Source: Actinomadura rubteroloni (GTDB taxonomy: Bacteria > Actinomycetota > Actinomycetes > Streptosporangiales > Streptosporangiaceae). From it: a stretch of DNA of 64,000 bases. Location of the stretch: contig NZ_MTBP01000003.1 in the NCBI RefSeq assembly GCF_002911665.1, positions 62,001 to 126,000 on the forward strand, read 5' to 3'. The notes below the pieces were generated by a model. That model was not told the DNA's origin and ran no database searches. It saw only the letters and a list, made by a program, of their open reading frames with translations. The position numbers were made by a program, and so were the translations under genes. Positions within the stretch are counted from its first letter, which is position 1. Each line of letters starts with the position of its first letter. Below, in pieces: positions 49,910 through 59,791 of this stretch.

Positions 49910-51697
49910 GTGGCTTCGTCTCGTAGCACTCCATCCGCCCCAGGGCGCACCCTGCTCGCGTTGTTCGCGGTCCTCGCGGCCCTGACCGGCGTGATGTTCC
50001 TGCAGGGGCGGACGACCCCCAAACTGGGGCTCGACCTCGCCGGCGGGACGACCGTGACGCTCACGGCCAAGACCGAACGGGGCAAGAACCCCCCGGCGTC
50101 GCAGATGGACCAGGCCATCAAGATCATTAACCAGCGGGTGAACGGCCTGGGCGTCTCCGACGCGGAGGTGGCCAAGCAGGGCAGCAACAACATCGTGGTG
50201 AACGTCCCCGGTGAGGGGCAGAGCCGGGTGGTCGGCCTCATCGGCACGACCGCCAAGCTCCAGTTCCGCCAGGTGTTCGCGGTGACCGACGGCAAGCCCA
50301 TCCAGCTCAAGGGCGCGACGCCGGACAAGGGCGCCAAGCCCACGGCGTCCCCGTCGGCCACCCCGAGCTCGTCGGTGTCGGCCTCGCCGTCGGCGACGCC
50401 GCGCGGCCGCGCCCTCAGCGGCGCGCTGGCGCTCCCGACGCCGCTGGCGTCCCCTTCGGCGACGAAGAAGCCGTCCGCGAGCCCGTCGGCCAGCCCGTCG
50501 GCCACGCCGACCGCCGCGACGACGCCGCCGACGCTGGAGGAGCTGAGGAAGGGGCTGTCGCTGCCCGCCGGGGTGAGCGACGAGATCGTCCGCCAGTTCG
50601 CGACGCAGAGCTGCTACGGCACCGACCGCCGCGCCCAGGGCTCCAACGACCCGAACCGCGCGTGGGTCGTGTCCTGCGACCAGCAGCAGGAGAGCGGCGC
50701 GTTCCGCAAGTACATCCTCGGCCCCGTCGCCGTCCACGGCGAAGAGGTCGCCTCGGCCGACGCCATCGCCCCGAACGCCCAGAACGGCACGGCGAGCTGG
50801 TCGGTCGCGCTGAAGTTCAAGCACAAGGGCGCCGACCAGTTCGCGAAGGTGACCGGCGACGCCTACAAGGCCGCGTCCGGCACCCCGCAGCGGCAGGTCG
50901 CGATCGTGCTGGACGGACAGGTCGTGTCCGCCCCGAGCATCGACAACGGCGCCATCTCGGGCGGCACCGCGAGCATCTACGGCTCGGCCGACAGCTTCAC
51001 GCAGTCCTACGCCAGCGACCTCGCCAACGTCCTCAAGTACGGCGCGCTGCCGCTGGAGTTCAAGCAGAGCTCCATCGACGAGGTGTCGTCCACGCTGGGC
51101 TCCGACCAGCTCAGCGGTGGCCTCATCGCGGGCGCGATCGGCCTGGCGCTGGTCGTCGTCTACTGCATGCTCTACTACCGGGGCCTCGGGCTCGTCGCGG
51201 TGTCCAGCCTGATCGTCGCGGCCGTGATCACCTACGTGTCGGTGGTCATCCTCGGCGAGAACATCGGGTTCCGGCTGTCGCTCCCGCACATCATCGGCCT
51301 CATCGTGTCGATCGGCATCACCGCGGACTCGTTCATCGTCTACTTCGAGCGGCTGCGCGACGAACTGCGCGCCGGACGGCGGCTGCGGCCCTCGGTGGAG
51401 GCGGCCTGGAAGCGGGCGCGGCGCACGATCCTCGTCGCCGACGCGGTGACGTTCATCGCCGCGCTCGTCCTGTACTTCCTCGCGGTCGGCGGCGTCGCGG
51501 GCTTCGCGTTCGCGATGGGCCTCACCACGCTCATCGACGTGGTCGTGGTCTTCTTCTTCACCAAGCCGCTCGTCACGCTGCTGTCCCGGACGTCGTTCTA
51601 CGGCCGAGGCCATCCGTGGTCCGGGCTGGACCCGCGTAAGCTGCACAAGCCGGAGCCCGCGACGGCCACGGCCCGCCCGACCGGTCAGGAGGCGTGA
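49910..51697 (+). CDS. secD: Protein translocase subunit SecD
   Basis: 595 aa. Membrane helix near 12-30, LGLDLAGGTTVTL, the extracytoplasmic P1 domain, then five C-terminal helices with GALPLEFK, the pore-lining VSIGITADSFIVYFERLRDE and GFAFAMGLTTLIDV. SecDF uses the proton gradient to pull exported proteins outward. Between about residues 143 and 206 the outer domain holds a low-complexity Ser/Pro/Ala/Thr/Lys stretch not found in short homologues. GTG start; stop overlaps the secF GTG. Confidence 0.95.
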   Translation: MASSRSTPSAPGRTLLALFAVLAALTGVMFLQGRTTPKLGLDLAGGTTVTLTAKTERGKNPPASQMDQAIKIINQRVNGLGVSDAEVAKQGSNNIVVNVPGEGQSRVVGLIGTTAKLQFRQVFAVTDGKPIQLKGATPDKGAKPTASPSATPSSSVSASPSATPRGRALSGALALPTPLASPSATKKPSASPSASPSATPTAATTPPTLEELRKGLSLPAGVSDEIVRQFATQSCYGTDRRAQGSNDPNRAWVVSCDQQQESGAFRKYILGPVAVHGEEVASADAIAPNAQNGTASWSVALKFKHKGADQFAKVTGDAYKAASGTPQRQVAIVLDGQVVSAPSIDNGAISGGTASIYGSADSFTQSYASDLANVLKYGALPLEFKQSSIDEVSSTLGSDQLSGGLIAGAIGLALVVVYCMLYYRGLGLVAVSSLIVAAVITYVSVVILGENIGFRLSLPHIIGLIVSIGITADSFIVYFERLRDELRAGRRLRPSVEAAWKRARRTILVADAVTFIAALVLYFLAVGGVAGFAFAMGLTTLIDVVVVFFFTKPLVTLLSRTSFYGRGHPWSGLDPRKLHKPEPATATARPTGQEA

Positions 51698-52854
51698 GCA
51701 TGGCGCTCGGCGGAATGTTCTCCCGGATCTACCGGGGCGAGATCAGCGCCGACATCGTCGGCCGTCCGAAGGTCTGGTACTCGATCTCCGGGCTGCTGAT
51801 CGCGCTGTCGGTCGTCGGCCTGCTCGTCCAGAGCCTGAACTTCGGTGTGGAGTTCAAGGGCGGATCGGTCTTCACCTTCAACGCGCCGCACCGCTCGATC
51901 GAGCAGGTGCGCAGCGCCGTCGAGCACGGCGGCGCGCACCAGGTCATCGTCCAGAAGGCCGGCGGCGACTGGCGGGCCACCACCGAGAGCATGCCCTCGG
52001 CGGAGGCCGGCAAGATCAAGAACACGATCAGCGCGGAGCTGGGCATCCCGGCCGCGAAGGTCAGCACGCAGGTCGTCGGCGCCTCCTGGGGCGGCGAGAT
52101 CTCCAAGAAGGCCTGGCAGGCGCTGGCCGTCTTCCTCCTGCTGATCATCTTGTACCTGTCGGTGGCGTTCGAGTGGCGGATGGCGCTGGCGGCGCTCGTC
52201 GCGCTCCTGCACGACCTCGTGATCACGGCGGGCGTGTACGCCTGGTCGGGCTTCGAGGTGACGCCGGCGACGCTGCTCGGGTTCCTGACGATCCTCGGCT
52301 ACTCGCTGTACGACGCCGTCGTCGTGTTCGACATGATCAAGGAGGTCACCCGGCCGCTCTCGCCGACCTCCAAGATCACCTACAGCGAGGCCGCGAACCG
52401 GGCGCTCAGCAGCACGCTGGTGCGCTCGCTGAACACCTCGCTGGTCGCGATCCTGCCGGTCGGCGCGATCCTGTTCATCGGGACGACGGTGTTCGGCGCG
52501 GGCACGCTCAAGGACCTGTCGCTCGCCCTGTTCGTCGGCATGATCGTCGGGACGTACTCCTCGATCTGCGTGGCGACGCCGCTGCTCGTCCAGCTCAAGG
52601 AGCGCGAGCCGCAGTTCCGCGAGCTGCGCGCCAACATCGCCCGCCGCGAGAACAGCGCCAAGCGGCAGGCCAAGGCGGCGCGCACGACCGTCCCGGCGGG
52701 CGGGGGCGGCGACGCGACCGACGACGACGAACCCGGCGAGGGCGAGAAGCGGATCGACGTCGCCTCCGACGTGACGCTCCGCAAGGTCGTCCAGACCGGC
52801 CCCCGGCAGCAGCCCAAGCGCGGCACCCGGACCCAGCGCCGGAACACGAAGTAA
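51694..52854 (+). CDS. secF: Protein translocase subunit SecF
   Basis: 386 aa. SecF signature FGVEFKGGSVFTF after the first helix, five further helices including GFLTILGYSLYDAVVVFDMIKE and NRALSSTLVRSLNTS, and a long charged cytoplasmic tail (about 310-386) rich in Arg/Lys/Glu. Partner of SecD. GTG 51694 overlaps the secD stop by four bases; ATG two codons later is possible. A strong hairpin follows. Confidence 0.95.
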   Translation: MSMALGGMFSRIYRGEISADIVGRPKVWYSISGLLIALSVVGLLVQSLNFGVEFKGGSVFTFNAPHRSIEQVRSAVEHGGAHQVIVQKAGGDWRATTESMPSAEAGKIKNTISAELGIPAAKVSTQVVGASWGGEISKKAWQALAVFLLLIILYLSVAFEWRMALAALVALLHDLVITAGVYAWSGFEVTPATLLGFLTILGYSLYDAVVVFDMIKEVTRPLSPTSKITYSEAANRALSSTLVRSLNTSLVAILPVGAILFIGTTVFGAGTLKDLSLALFVGMIVGTYSSICVATPLLVQLKEREPQFRELRANIARRENSAKRQAKAARTTVPAGGGGDATDDDEPGEGEKRIDVASDVTLRKVVQTGPRQQPKRGTRTQRRNTK

Positions 52855-52865
52855 TCCGCAGCGAC

Positions 52866-52899
52866 CCGGCCGTGCCCGCGACCCCGCGGGCACGGCCGG
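52866..52899 (+). terminator. Terminator between secF and apt
   Basis: A perfect 15-bp stem (CCGGCCGTGCCCGCG and complement) with loop ACCC lies 12 bases after the secF stop. Confidence 0.75.
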
Positions 52900-52944
52900 C
52901 GCGCGTCACGACCCGGCGGCACGGCCGGGGGAGCAGGGAGCGCA

Positions 52945-53469
52945 GTGGACCTCGACGGCCTGATCAGGGACCGGATCCGCGACGTCGTGGACTACCCCAA
53001 GCCCGGGGTGGTCTTCAAGGACATCACGCCGCTGCTGGCGGACCACGTCGCGTTCGCCGGGGTGGTCGACGCGATCGTCAACCACCACGGGCGCGGCACC
53101 GTCGACAAGATCGTCGGAATCGAGGCGCGCGGGTTCATTCTCGCCGCGCCCATCGCCTACCACTTCGGTGCGGGATTCGTTCCGGTGCGCAAGAAGGGAA
53201 AACTCCCCTCGGCGACGTATGAACGGTCCTATGATCTGGAATACGGGACCGAGACCATCGAGGTCCACGCCGACGCCTTCACGCCCGGCGAGCGCGTCCT
53301 CATCGTGGACGACGTGCTCGCGACCGGGGGCACCGCGCGGGCGGCGGCCGACCTGGTCGCCCGGGGCGGCGGCGACGTCGTCGGGCTGTCGGTCCTGATG
53401 GAGCTGTCCTTTCTGGGCGGTCGCGACCGGATCGGGAATCTGGACGTTCATTCCCTGGTTACGGTCTAG
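52945..53469 (+). CDS. apt: Adenine phosphoribosyltransferase
   Basis: 174 aa. Type I phosphoribosyltransferase with PGVVFKDITPLLAD, GIEARGFILAAPIA, and the PRPP motif VLIVDDVLATGGTA. It salvages adenine to AMP. GTG start after GGGGGAGCAGGGAG. Position immediately before rel is the standard actinobacterial arrangement, where apt and rel may be co-transcribed. Confidence 0.95.
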   Translation: MDLDGLIRDRIRDVVDYPKPGVVFKDITPLLADHVAFAGVVDAIVNHHGRGTVDKIVGIEARGFILAAPIAYHFGAGFVPVRKKGKLPSATYERSYDLEYGTETIEVHADAFTPGERVLIVDDVLATGGTARAAADLVARGGGDVVGLSVLMELSFLGGRDRIGNLDVHSLVTV

Positions 53470-53579
53470 TACGAAAAAGGCGCCGGATACACTGTCCGGT
53501 ACCAGTGGTCCGGCGGGGACGGGCGCTCCCCGTGCGGAACAGGGCAGATCACGCGCCCGTCGTGCGTTGGGGAGGCTGG

Positions 53580-56024
53580 GTGCCCGGTGAGGTGGTGTCG
53601 AGCGACGCGGTGACCTCCGCGCCGTCCGCGAACAGGCCCGGGCCGTCCGGCGGCCCCGGGGAGCGGACGGGCGGGCCGACCGCCGAGACCACCGCGCCCG
53701 TCCCGCCGTCCGATCCGGCGACCGATCCGGCGGCGGCGCAGGCCCCGCCGACCGACGACCCGTCCCGGCCGCAACCGGCCCCGATCCCGCCGTCCGCCGC
53801 ACGGGTGCGCCGCAGGCTCGCGCGGCTGGGCGCGCAGCGGGGATCCGCCATGAACCCCGTCCTCGAACCCCTCATCAAGACCGTCCGGAACACGCATCCG
53901 AAGGCGGACGTCCGGCAGATCGAGCGCGCCTACGACGTGGCCGCGCACTATCACCGCGACCAGAAGCGCAAGAGCGGCGATCCGTACATCACGCATCCGC
54001 TGGCCGTCGCGACGATCCTCGCCGAGCTGGGCATGAACACCGAGACGGTCGTCGCGGCGCTGCTGCACGACACCGTCGAGGACACCGCGTACACGCTGGA
54101 CGAGCTGCGCGCCGACTTCGGCGACGAGATCACCGCGCTGGTGGACGGCGTCACCAAGCTCGACAAGGTCAAGTACGGCGACGCGGCCGAGGCCGAGACC
54201 GTCCGCAAGATGGTCGTGGCGATGGCCCGCGACATCCGCGTCCTGGTGATCAAGCTCGCGGACCGGCTGCACAACATGCGCACGCTCCGGTACATGCCGC
54301 GCCACAAGCAGGAGAAGAAGGCCCGCGAGACGCTGGAGGTCTTCGCCCCGCTCGCGCACCGGCTCGGGATGAACACGCTGAAATGGGAGCTGGAGGACCT
54401 GTCCTTCGCGACCCTGTACCCGAAGCGGTTCGACGAGATCGCCCGGCTGGTGTCCGAGCGTGCCCCGCGCCGCGACATCTTCCTGCAGGAGGTCATCGAG
54501 AACGTCTCGGCGGACCTGCGGGACTCCCGGATCAAGGCGACGGTCACCGGCCGTCCCAAGCACTACTACTCGATCTACCAGAAGATGATCGCCCGCGACG
54601 TCGGGTTCGACGACATCTACGACCTGGTCGGCATCCGGGTCCTGGTGGACAGCGTCCGCGACTGCTACGCGGCGCTCGGGACGATCCACGCGCGGTGGAA
54701 CCCGGTGCCCGGCCGGTTCAAGGACTACATCGCGATGCCGAAGTTCAACATGTACCAGTCGCTGCACACGACGGTGATCGGGCCCGAGGGCAAGCCCGTC
54801 GAGCTGCAGATCCGGACGTGGGGCATGCACCGGCGCGCGGAGTACGGCGTCGCGGCGCACTGGAAGTACAAGGAGGAGACGGTCGGGGGCCGCAGGGCCG
54901 CCGACATGCAGTGGCTCCGCCAGCTCCTGGACTGGCAGAAGGAGACCGCCGACCCGGCCGAGTTCCTGGAGTCGCTGCGGTTCGACCTGTCGGTGTCGGA
55001 GGTGTTCGTCTTCACGCCGAAGGGCGACGTGATCGCGCTGCCGCAGGGCGCGACCCCGGTCGACTTCGCGTATGCGATCCACACCGAGGTCGGCAGCCGC
55101 TGCATCGGCGCCCGCGTCAACGGACGGCTCGTGCCGCTCGAATCCACGCTGGACAACGGCGACACGGTCGAGGTGTTCACGTCCAAGTCGCCGGACGCCG
55201 GGCCCAGCCGGGACTGGCTGAACTTCGTCAAGAGCGCCCGCGCCCGCAACAAGATCCGGCACTGGTTCTCCAAGGAGCGGCGCGACACCGCGATCGAGTC
55301 CGGCAAGGACGCGATCGCGCGCGCGATGCGCAAGCAGAACATGCCGTTGCAGCGGATGATGTCGGGGGAGGCGCTGCTGGCGCTGGCCCGCGACATGCGC
55401 TACCCGGACGTGTCGTCGCTGTACGCGGCCGTCGGCGAGAACCAGGTGTCGGCGCAGAACGTCGTGCAGCGCCTGGTCGACGCGCTCGGCGGCCCCGAGA
55501 GCGCCGACGAGGACCTCGCCGAGATCGCGCTGCCGACGCGCCGCAAACGGACCCGTCCCGCCGGCGACCCCGGCGTCGTCGTCGCGGGCGACCCGGACGT
55601 GTGGGTGCGGCTGTCGCGCTGCTGCACGCCCGTCCCCGGCGACGACATCGTCGGGTTCGTGACGCGCGGGCACGGCGTCTCGGTGCACCGGGCGGACTGC
55701 TCGAACGTGGCGAGCCTGCGCACCCAGCCGGACCGGCTCATCGACGTGAAGTGGTCGCCCGGCGAGGACTCGGTGTTCCTGGTGGCGATCCAGGTCGAGG
55801 CGCTGGACCGGCCGCGCCTGCTCTCGGACGTGACGAGCGTCCTGTCCGACCAGCACGTGAACATCCTGTCGGCGTCCGTCACCACGACGCGCGACCGCGT
55901 CGCGGTCAGCCGCTTCACCTTCGAGATGGGCGACCCGAAGCACCTGGGCCACGTCCTGAAGGCCGTCCGCTCGATCGACGGCGTGTACGACGTCTACCGC
56001 ATCACCAGCGGCACGAACCGCTGA
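53580..56024 (+). CDS. rel: Bifunctional (p)ppGpp synthetase/hydrolase Rel
   Basis: 814 aa from GTG 53580, five bases after GGGGAGG. After a Pro/Ala-rich N-terminal tail (about 75 residues) come the HD hydrolase (YITHPLAVAT, LLHDTVEDT, about 125-180), the synthetase with GRPKHYYSIYQKM and FKDYIAMPKFNMYQSLHT, TGS (VFTPKGDVIALPQGATPVDFAYAIH), a helical/zinc-finger-like region with SRCCTPVPGDDIVGF, and a C-terminal ACT domain. It makes and degrades the stringent alarmone. Both catalytic motifs are intact, so both activities are expected. Confidence 0.95.
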   Translation: MPGEVVSSDAVTSAPSANRPGPSGGPGERTGGPTAETTAPVPPSDPATDPAAAQAPPTDDPSRPQPAPIPPSAARVRRRLARLGAQRGSAMNPVLEPLIKTVRNTHPKADVRQIERAYDVAAHYHRDQKRKSGDPYITHPLAVATILAELGMNTETVVAALLHDTVEDTAYTLDELRADFGDEITALVDGVTKLDKVKYGDAAEAETVRKMVVAMARDIRVLVIKLADRLHNMRTLRYMPRHKQEKKARETLEVFAPLAHRLGMNTLKWELEDLSFATLYPKRFDEIARLVSERAPRRDIFLQEVIENVSADLRDSRIKATVTGRPKHYYSIYQKMIARDVGFDDIYDLVGIRVLVDSVRDCYAALGTIHARWNPVPGRFKDYIAMPKFNMYQSLHTTVIGPEGKPVELQIRTWGMHRRAEYGVAAHWKYKEETVGGRRAADMQWLRQLLDWQKETADPAEFLESLRFDLSVSEVFVFTPKGDVIALPQGATPVDFAYAIHTEVGSRCIGARVNGRLVPLESTLDNGDTVEVFTSKSPDAGPSRDWLNFVKSARARNKIRHWFSKERRDTAIESGKDAIARAMRKQNMPLQRMMSGEALLALARDMRYPDVSSLYAAVGENQVSAQNVVQRLVDALGGPESADEDLAEIALPTRRKRTRPAGDPGVVVAGDPDVWVRLSRCCTPVPGDDIVGFVTRGHGVSVHRADCSNVASLRTQPDRLIDVKWSPGEDSVFLVAIQVEALDRPRLLSDVTSVLSDQHVNILSASVTTTRDRVAVSRFTFEMGDPKHLGHVLKAVRSIDGVYDVYRITSGTNR

Positions 56025-56031
56025 CCCCGGC

Positions 56032-56065
56032 GTCGCGGCGCCCGCTCCGGGGCGGGCGCCGCGAC
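56032..56065. terminator. Bidirectional terminator between rel and aspS
   Basis: A 14-bp perfect stem (GTCGCGGCGCCCGC and complement) with loop TCCGGG in the 48 bases between the two convergent genes; it can serve both strands. Confidence 0.75.
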
Positions 56066-56072
56066 GGACGGG

Positions 56073-57824
56073 TCAGTCCTCGGCGAACGGGTCGGCGTCG
56101 ATCCCGGCCTCGGCGCGCTGCCGGGCGGTGATCGGGGTGGGGGCGGCGGTCAGCGGGTCGTAGGCGGACGCGGCCTTCGGGAACGCGATCACGTCGCGGA
56201 TCGAGGACTCGCCGGCCAGCAGCATCACGACGCGGTCCCAGCCGAAGGCGATGCCGCCGTGCGGGGGCGGGCCGAACTTGAAGGCCTCCAGCAGGAAGCC
56301 GAACTGCGACTCGGCCTCCTCCTTCGACAGGCCGAGGACGTCGAACACGCGCTGCTGCATCTCCGCGCGGTGGATGCGCAGGGAGCCGCCGCCGATCTCG
56401 CTGCCGTTGCAGACGATGTCGTAGGCGTCGGCGAGCGCGCTGCCCGGGTCATCCTGGAAGGTGTCGGCGTACGCGGCCTTCGGCGCGGTGAACGGGTGGT
56501 GGACGGCCGTCCAGCCGACCTGCTCGCCGCGCTCGTCCTCGACGGGCTCGAAGACCGGCGCGTCCACGACCCAGACGAACGCCCAGGCGGACGGGTCGAT
56601 GAGGTCGCGGCGGCGGCCGATCTCCAGACGCGCGGCGCCGAGCAGCTCCTGCGTGGCGTGGCGCTTGCCGGCGCCGAAGAAGACCGCGTCGCCGGGGGCC
56701 GCGCCGGTCGCGGCGGCGAGCCCGGCCTTCTCGGTGTCGGAGAGGTTCTTGGCGACGGGGCCGCCGAGCGTCCCATCCTCCTGGACGAGCACGTACGCGA
56801 GCCCGCGCGCCCCCCGCGCCTTCGCCCAGTCCTGCCAGGCGTCCAGCTCCTTGCGGGTCTGCGCCGCGCCGCCCGGCATGACGACCGCGCCCACGTACGG
56901 GGCCTGGAAGACGCGGAAGGACGTGTCCGCGAAGTAGGCCGTCATGTCGGTCAGTTCGAGGCCGAAGCGCAGGTCGGGCTTGTCCGAGCCGTACCGGGCC
57001 ATCGCGTCGGCGTAGGTGATGTGGGGGATCGGCCGGGGGATCTCGTAGCCCGCGACGTCCTTCCACAGCCGCGCGACGAGGTCCTCGGCGACGCGCAGGA
57101 CGTCCGCCTGGTCCACGAACGACATCTCGATGTCGATCTGGGTGAACTCCGGCTGCCGGTCGGCGCGGAAGTCCTCGTCGCGGTAGCAGCGGGCGATCTG
57201 GTAGTAGCGCTCCAGGCCGCCGACCATGAGGAGCTGCTTGAAGAGCTGCGGCGACTGCGGCAGCGCGTACCAGCGGCCGGGCTGGAGCCGGACCGGGACG
57301 AGGAAGTCGCGCGCGCCCTCGGGGGTGGACCGGGTCAGCGTCGGCGTCTCGATGTTCACGAACCCGTGCCCGTCCAGCACGTCGTGGACGATGAACGACG
57401 CCCGCGACCGGATGCGCAGCGCGTTCGCGACGGCCTCGCGCCGGATGTCGAGGTACCGGTACTTGAGCCGGATCTCCTCGTTGACGTTGACGTCGCCCTC
57501 GATCGGGAACGGCAGCGGCGCCGCCTCCGACAGCACCTCGATCTCCGTCGCGGCGACCTCGATGTCGCCGGTCGGCAGCTCGGGGTTCTCGTTGCCCGCG
57601 GGCCGGATCCGGACCTCGCCGGTGATCCGGACGCAGAACTCCGACCGCAGGTCGTGAGCGGTGTCCTCCTCGCGGAAGACGACCTGGGCGGTGCCGGACG
57701 CGTCGCGCAGGTCGATGAAGGTGACGCCGCCGTGGTCGCGGCGCCGCGCCACCCACCCGGCCAGCGTCACGGGCTGCCCGGCGTGCTCCCTGCGGAGCGT
57801 CCCCGCCTCGTGCGAGCGGATCAT
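56073..57824 (-). CDS. aspS: Aspartyl-tRNA synthetase
   Basis: 583 aa, bacterial-type AspRS. N-terminal OB anticodon-binding domain (GWVARRRDHGGVTFIDLRD), class II core with ETPTLTRSTPEGARDF, ALPQSPQLFKQLLMVGG, CYRDEDFRADRQPEFTQID, the GAD insertion domain (about 290-420), and motif 3 in GGIAFGWDR. It charges tRNA-Asp; whether it also charges tRNA-Asn is not settled here. ATG start overlaps the hisS stop by four bases. Confidence 0.96.
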   Translation of the reverse strand: MIRSHEAGTLRREHAGQPVTLAGWVARRRDHGGVTFIDLRDASGTAQVVFREEDTAHDLRSEFCVRITGEVRIRPAGNENPELPTGDIEVAATEIEVLSEAAPLPFPIEGDVNVNEEIRLKYRYLDIRREAVANALRIRSRASFIVHDVLDGHGFVNIETPTLTRSTPEGARDFLVPVRLQPGRWYALPQSPQLFKQLLMVGGLERYYQIARCYRDEDFRADRQPEFTQIDIEMSFVDQADVLRVAEDLVARLWKDVAGYEIPRPIPHITYADAMARYGSDKPDLRFGLELTDMTAYFADTSFRVFQAPYVGAVVMPGGAAQTRKELDAWQDWAKARGARGLAYVLVQEDGTLGGPVAKNLSDTEKAGLAAATGAAPGDAVFFGAGKRHATQELLGAARLEIGRRRDLIDPSAWAFVWVVDAPVFEPVEDERGEQVGWTAVHHPFTAPKAAYADTFQDDPGSALADAYDIVCNGSEIGGGSLRIHRAEMQQRVFDVLGLSKEEAESQFGFLLEAFKFGPPPHGGIAFGWDRVVMLLAGESSIRDVIAFPKAASAYDPLTAAPTPITARQRAEAGIDADPFAED

Positions 57825-59089
57825 TCGGAAAGCCTTTCCGTCAGCGTCGATGTGATGTCGGTCAGCGGGACGGCCGTCTGGTCCCCGGTGGCCAGTTCCT
57901 TGAGCTGGACCTCGCCGCCCGCGATGTCGCGTTCGCCGAGGATCACCGCGTAGGCCGCGCCGGACCGGTCGGCGTCCTTCATCGCGCCCTTGAGCCGCTT
58001 GCCGCCGAACGCCATGTCGGCGGCGATCCCGGCCTCGCGCAGCTCGTCCACCAGCGTGAACATCCGCCGCTCCGCGGCCTCGCCGAGCGCGACGCCGAAC
58101 ACCTGGCAGCGGGGCTTGCCGGCGAACGACGAGCCCTCGGCCTCCAGCGCCAGGATGGTCCGGTCCAGGCCGAGCCCGAAGCCGATGCCCGGCAGCGGCG
58201 GGCCGCCGATGTCCTCCGACAGCCCGTCGTAGCGTCCGCCGCCGCCGACGCCCGACTGCGCGCCGAGCAGCGGGTGGTCGAACTCGTAGGTGGTGCGGGT
58301 GTAGTAGTCCAGGCCGCGCACCAGGCGCGGCTCGTCCTCCCAGGCGACGCCGAGGTCGGCGAGCAGCGCGCGGACGCGGTCGTGGTACTCCTTGCACGCC
58401 GCGCACAGGTGGTCGGCCATGAGCGGCGCGTCGGCGACCTGCTCCCGGACGGCCGGGCGCTTGTCGTCCAGGACGCGCAGCGGGTTGATCTCGACGCGGG
58501 CGCGGGTGGCCTCGTCCAGGTCCAGCCCGCGCAGGAAGTCCTGCAGCACGGCCCGGTACACCGGACGGCACTCCTTGCACCCGAGCGAGTTCAGCAGCAG
58601 CCGCACCCGAGTGAGGCCGAGCGAGCGGTACCAGCGGGCCGCGAGCGCGATCGTCTCGGCGTCGACCTGCGGGTCCTCGGTGCCGATCGCCTCCAGGTCG
58701 AGCTGGTAGAACTGCCGGTACCGGCCCTGCTGGGGACGCTCGGCCCGGAACACCGGCCCGGCCGTCCACACCTTGACCGGCAGCCCGCCCTGGCGGTGCA
58801 GGTTGTGCTCCAGGACGGCGCGCAGCACGGTCGCGGTGAACTCCGGCCGCAGCGTCAGCGACCGGCCGCCCCGGTCCTCGAAGGTGTACATCTCCTTGCT
58901 GACGACGTCGGTGGACTCCCCGACGCCGCGCCGGAACAGGTCGGTGTCCTCGAAGACGGCCAGCTCCAGGTAGCCGTACCCGGCGAGGCGCGCCCGCTCG
59001 GCGAACGCGTCGCGGATCGCGGCGAACCGCTCGGCGCGCGGCGGGACGTATTCACTGACCCCCTTGGGGGCCTGGAAGCTCGAACTCAC
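57821..59089 (-). CDS. hisS: Histidyl-tRNA synthetase
   Basis: 422 aa class IIa synthetase. RGVxD-like N-terminus (PKGVSEYVPPRAERF), LTLRPEFTATVLRAVLEH, AGPVFRAERPQQGRYRQFYQLD (motif 2), and the histidine motifs LVRGLDYYTRTTYE and GGGGRYDGL; the C-terminal anticodon domain follows from about 325. Four Cys around residues 170-235 (CKECRP, CAACKEYH) could bind a metal, an actinobacterial feature. It heads the hisS-aspS operon, six bases after the MBL hydrolase. Confidence 0.95.
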   Translation of the reverse strand: MSSSFQAPKGVSEYVPPRAERFAAIRDAFAERARLAGYGYLELAVFEDTDLFRRGVGESTDVVSKEMYTFEDRGGRSLTLRPEFTATVLRAVLEHNLHRQGGLPVKVWTAGPVFRAERPQQGRYRQFYQLDLEAIGTEDPQVDAETIALAARWYRSLGLTRVRLLLNSLGCKECRPVYRAVLQDFLRGLDLDEATRARVEINPLRVLDDKRPAVREQVADAPLMADHLCAACKEYHDRVRALLADLGVAWEDEPRLVRGLDYYTRTTYEFDHPLLGAQSGVGGGGRYDGLSEDIGGPPLPGIGFGLGLDRTILALEAEGSSFAGKPRCQVFGVALGEAAERRMFTLVDELREAGIAADMAFGGKRLKGAMKDADRSGAAYAVILGERDIAGGEVQLKELATGDQTAVPLTDITSTLTERLSE

Positions 59090-59095
59090 GGTCCC

Positions 59096-59791
59096 TCAGA
59101 ATCCCTTGTCCGGCCCGTCGGCGGGCGCCAGCTCCGCCAGGAACGGGTTCGTCGTGCGCTCGCGTCCGATCGTGGTCTGCGGGCCGTGGCCGGGCAGGAC
59201 GACGGTCGTGTCGGGCAGCGTCAGGCACACCCGCGACAGGCTCGCGAGGATCTCGTCGTAGGAGCCGCCGGGCAGGTCGGTGCGGCCGATGGACCCGGCG
59301 AACAGCAGGTCGCCGGTGAACATCACGTCCGGGACGTCGGCCGCGGCGGGCGTCCGGAACGTCACCGAGCCCGGGGTGTGGCCGGGGGCGTGGTCGACGG
59401 TGAACCGCAGCCCGGCGAGGTCGAGTTCGGCGCCGTCGGCGAGTTCGCGGACGTCGTCGGGCTCGCTCAGCGTCAGCCCGCCGAACAGCTCCTGGCCGGG
59501 GTTCAGTGACAGGCCCTTGGCGGGGTCGGTGAGCAGGTCCCGGTCGTCGGGGTGGATCCAGGCGGGGACGTCCTTGGCGCCGCACACCGGAGCGACCGAC
59601 CAGACGTGGTCGAGGTGCCCGTGGGTGAGCAGCACGGCGACCGGCTTGAGCCGGTGCTCGCGCAGGACGTCGTCGATCCCGCCGGCGGCGTCCTCGCCGG
59701 GGTCGATGATCACGCACTCCGCACCCGCCTCGGGCGCCACGACATAGCAGTTCGCGGCGAACGATCCGGCGGGGAACCCGGCGACGAGCAC
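59096..59791 (-). CDS. MBL-fold metallo-hydrolase (glyoxalase II family)
   Basis: 231 aa. The binuclear metal motif is THGHLDH (about residues 56-62), with further ligands in HAPGHTPGS, FTGDLLF and LPGHGPQT, so the active site is complete. Related proteins hydrolyse S-lactoylglutathione or other thioesters; in mycothiol-using bacteria the analogous substrate would carry mycothiol. Location next to hisS is conserved in mycobacteria (Rv2581c position). Confidence 0.88.
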   Translation of the reverse strand: MLVAGFPAGSFAANCYVVAPEAGAECVIIDPGEDAAGGIDDVLREHRLKPVAVLLTHGHLDHVWSVAPVCGAKDVPAWIHPDDRDLLTDPAKGLSLNPGQELFGGLTLSEPDDVRELADGAELDLAGLRFTVDHAPGHTPGSVTFRTPAAADVPDVMFTGDLLFAGSIGRTDLPGGSYDEILASLSRVCLTLPDTTVVLPGHGPQTTIGRERTTNPFLAELAPADGPDKGF

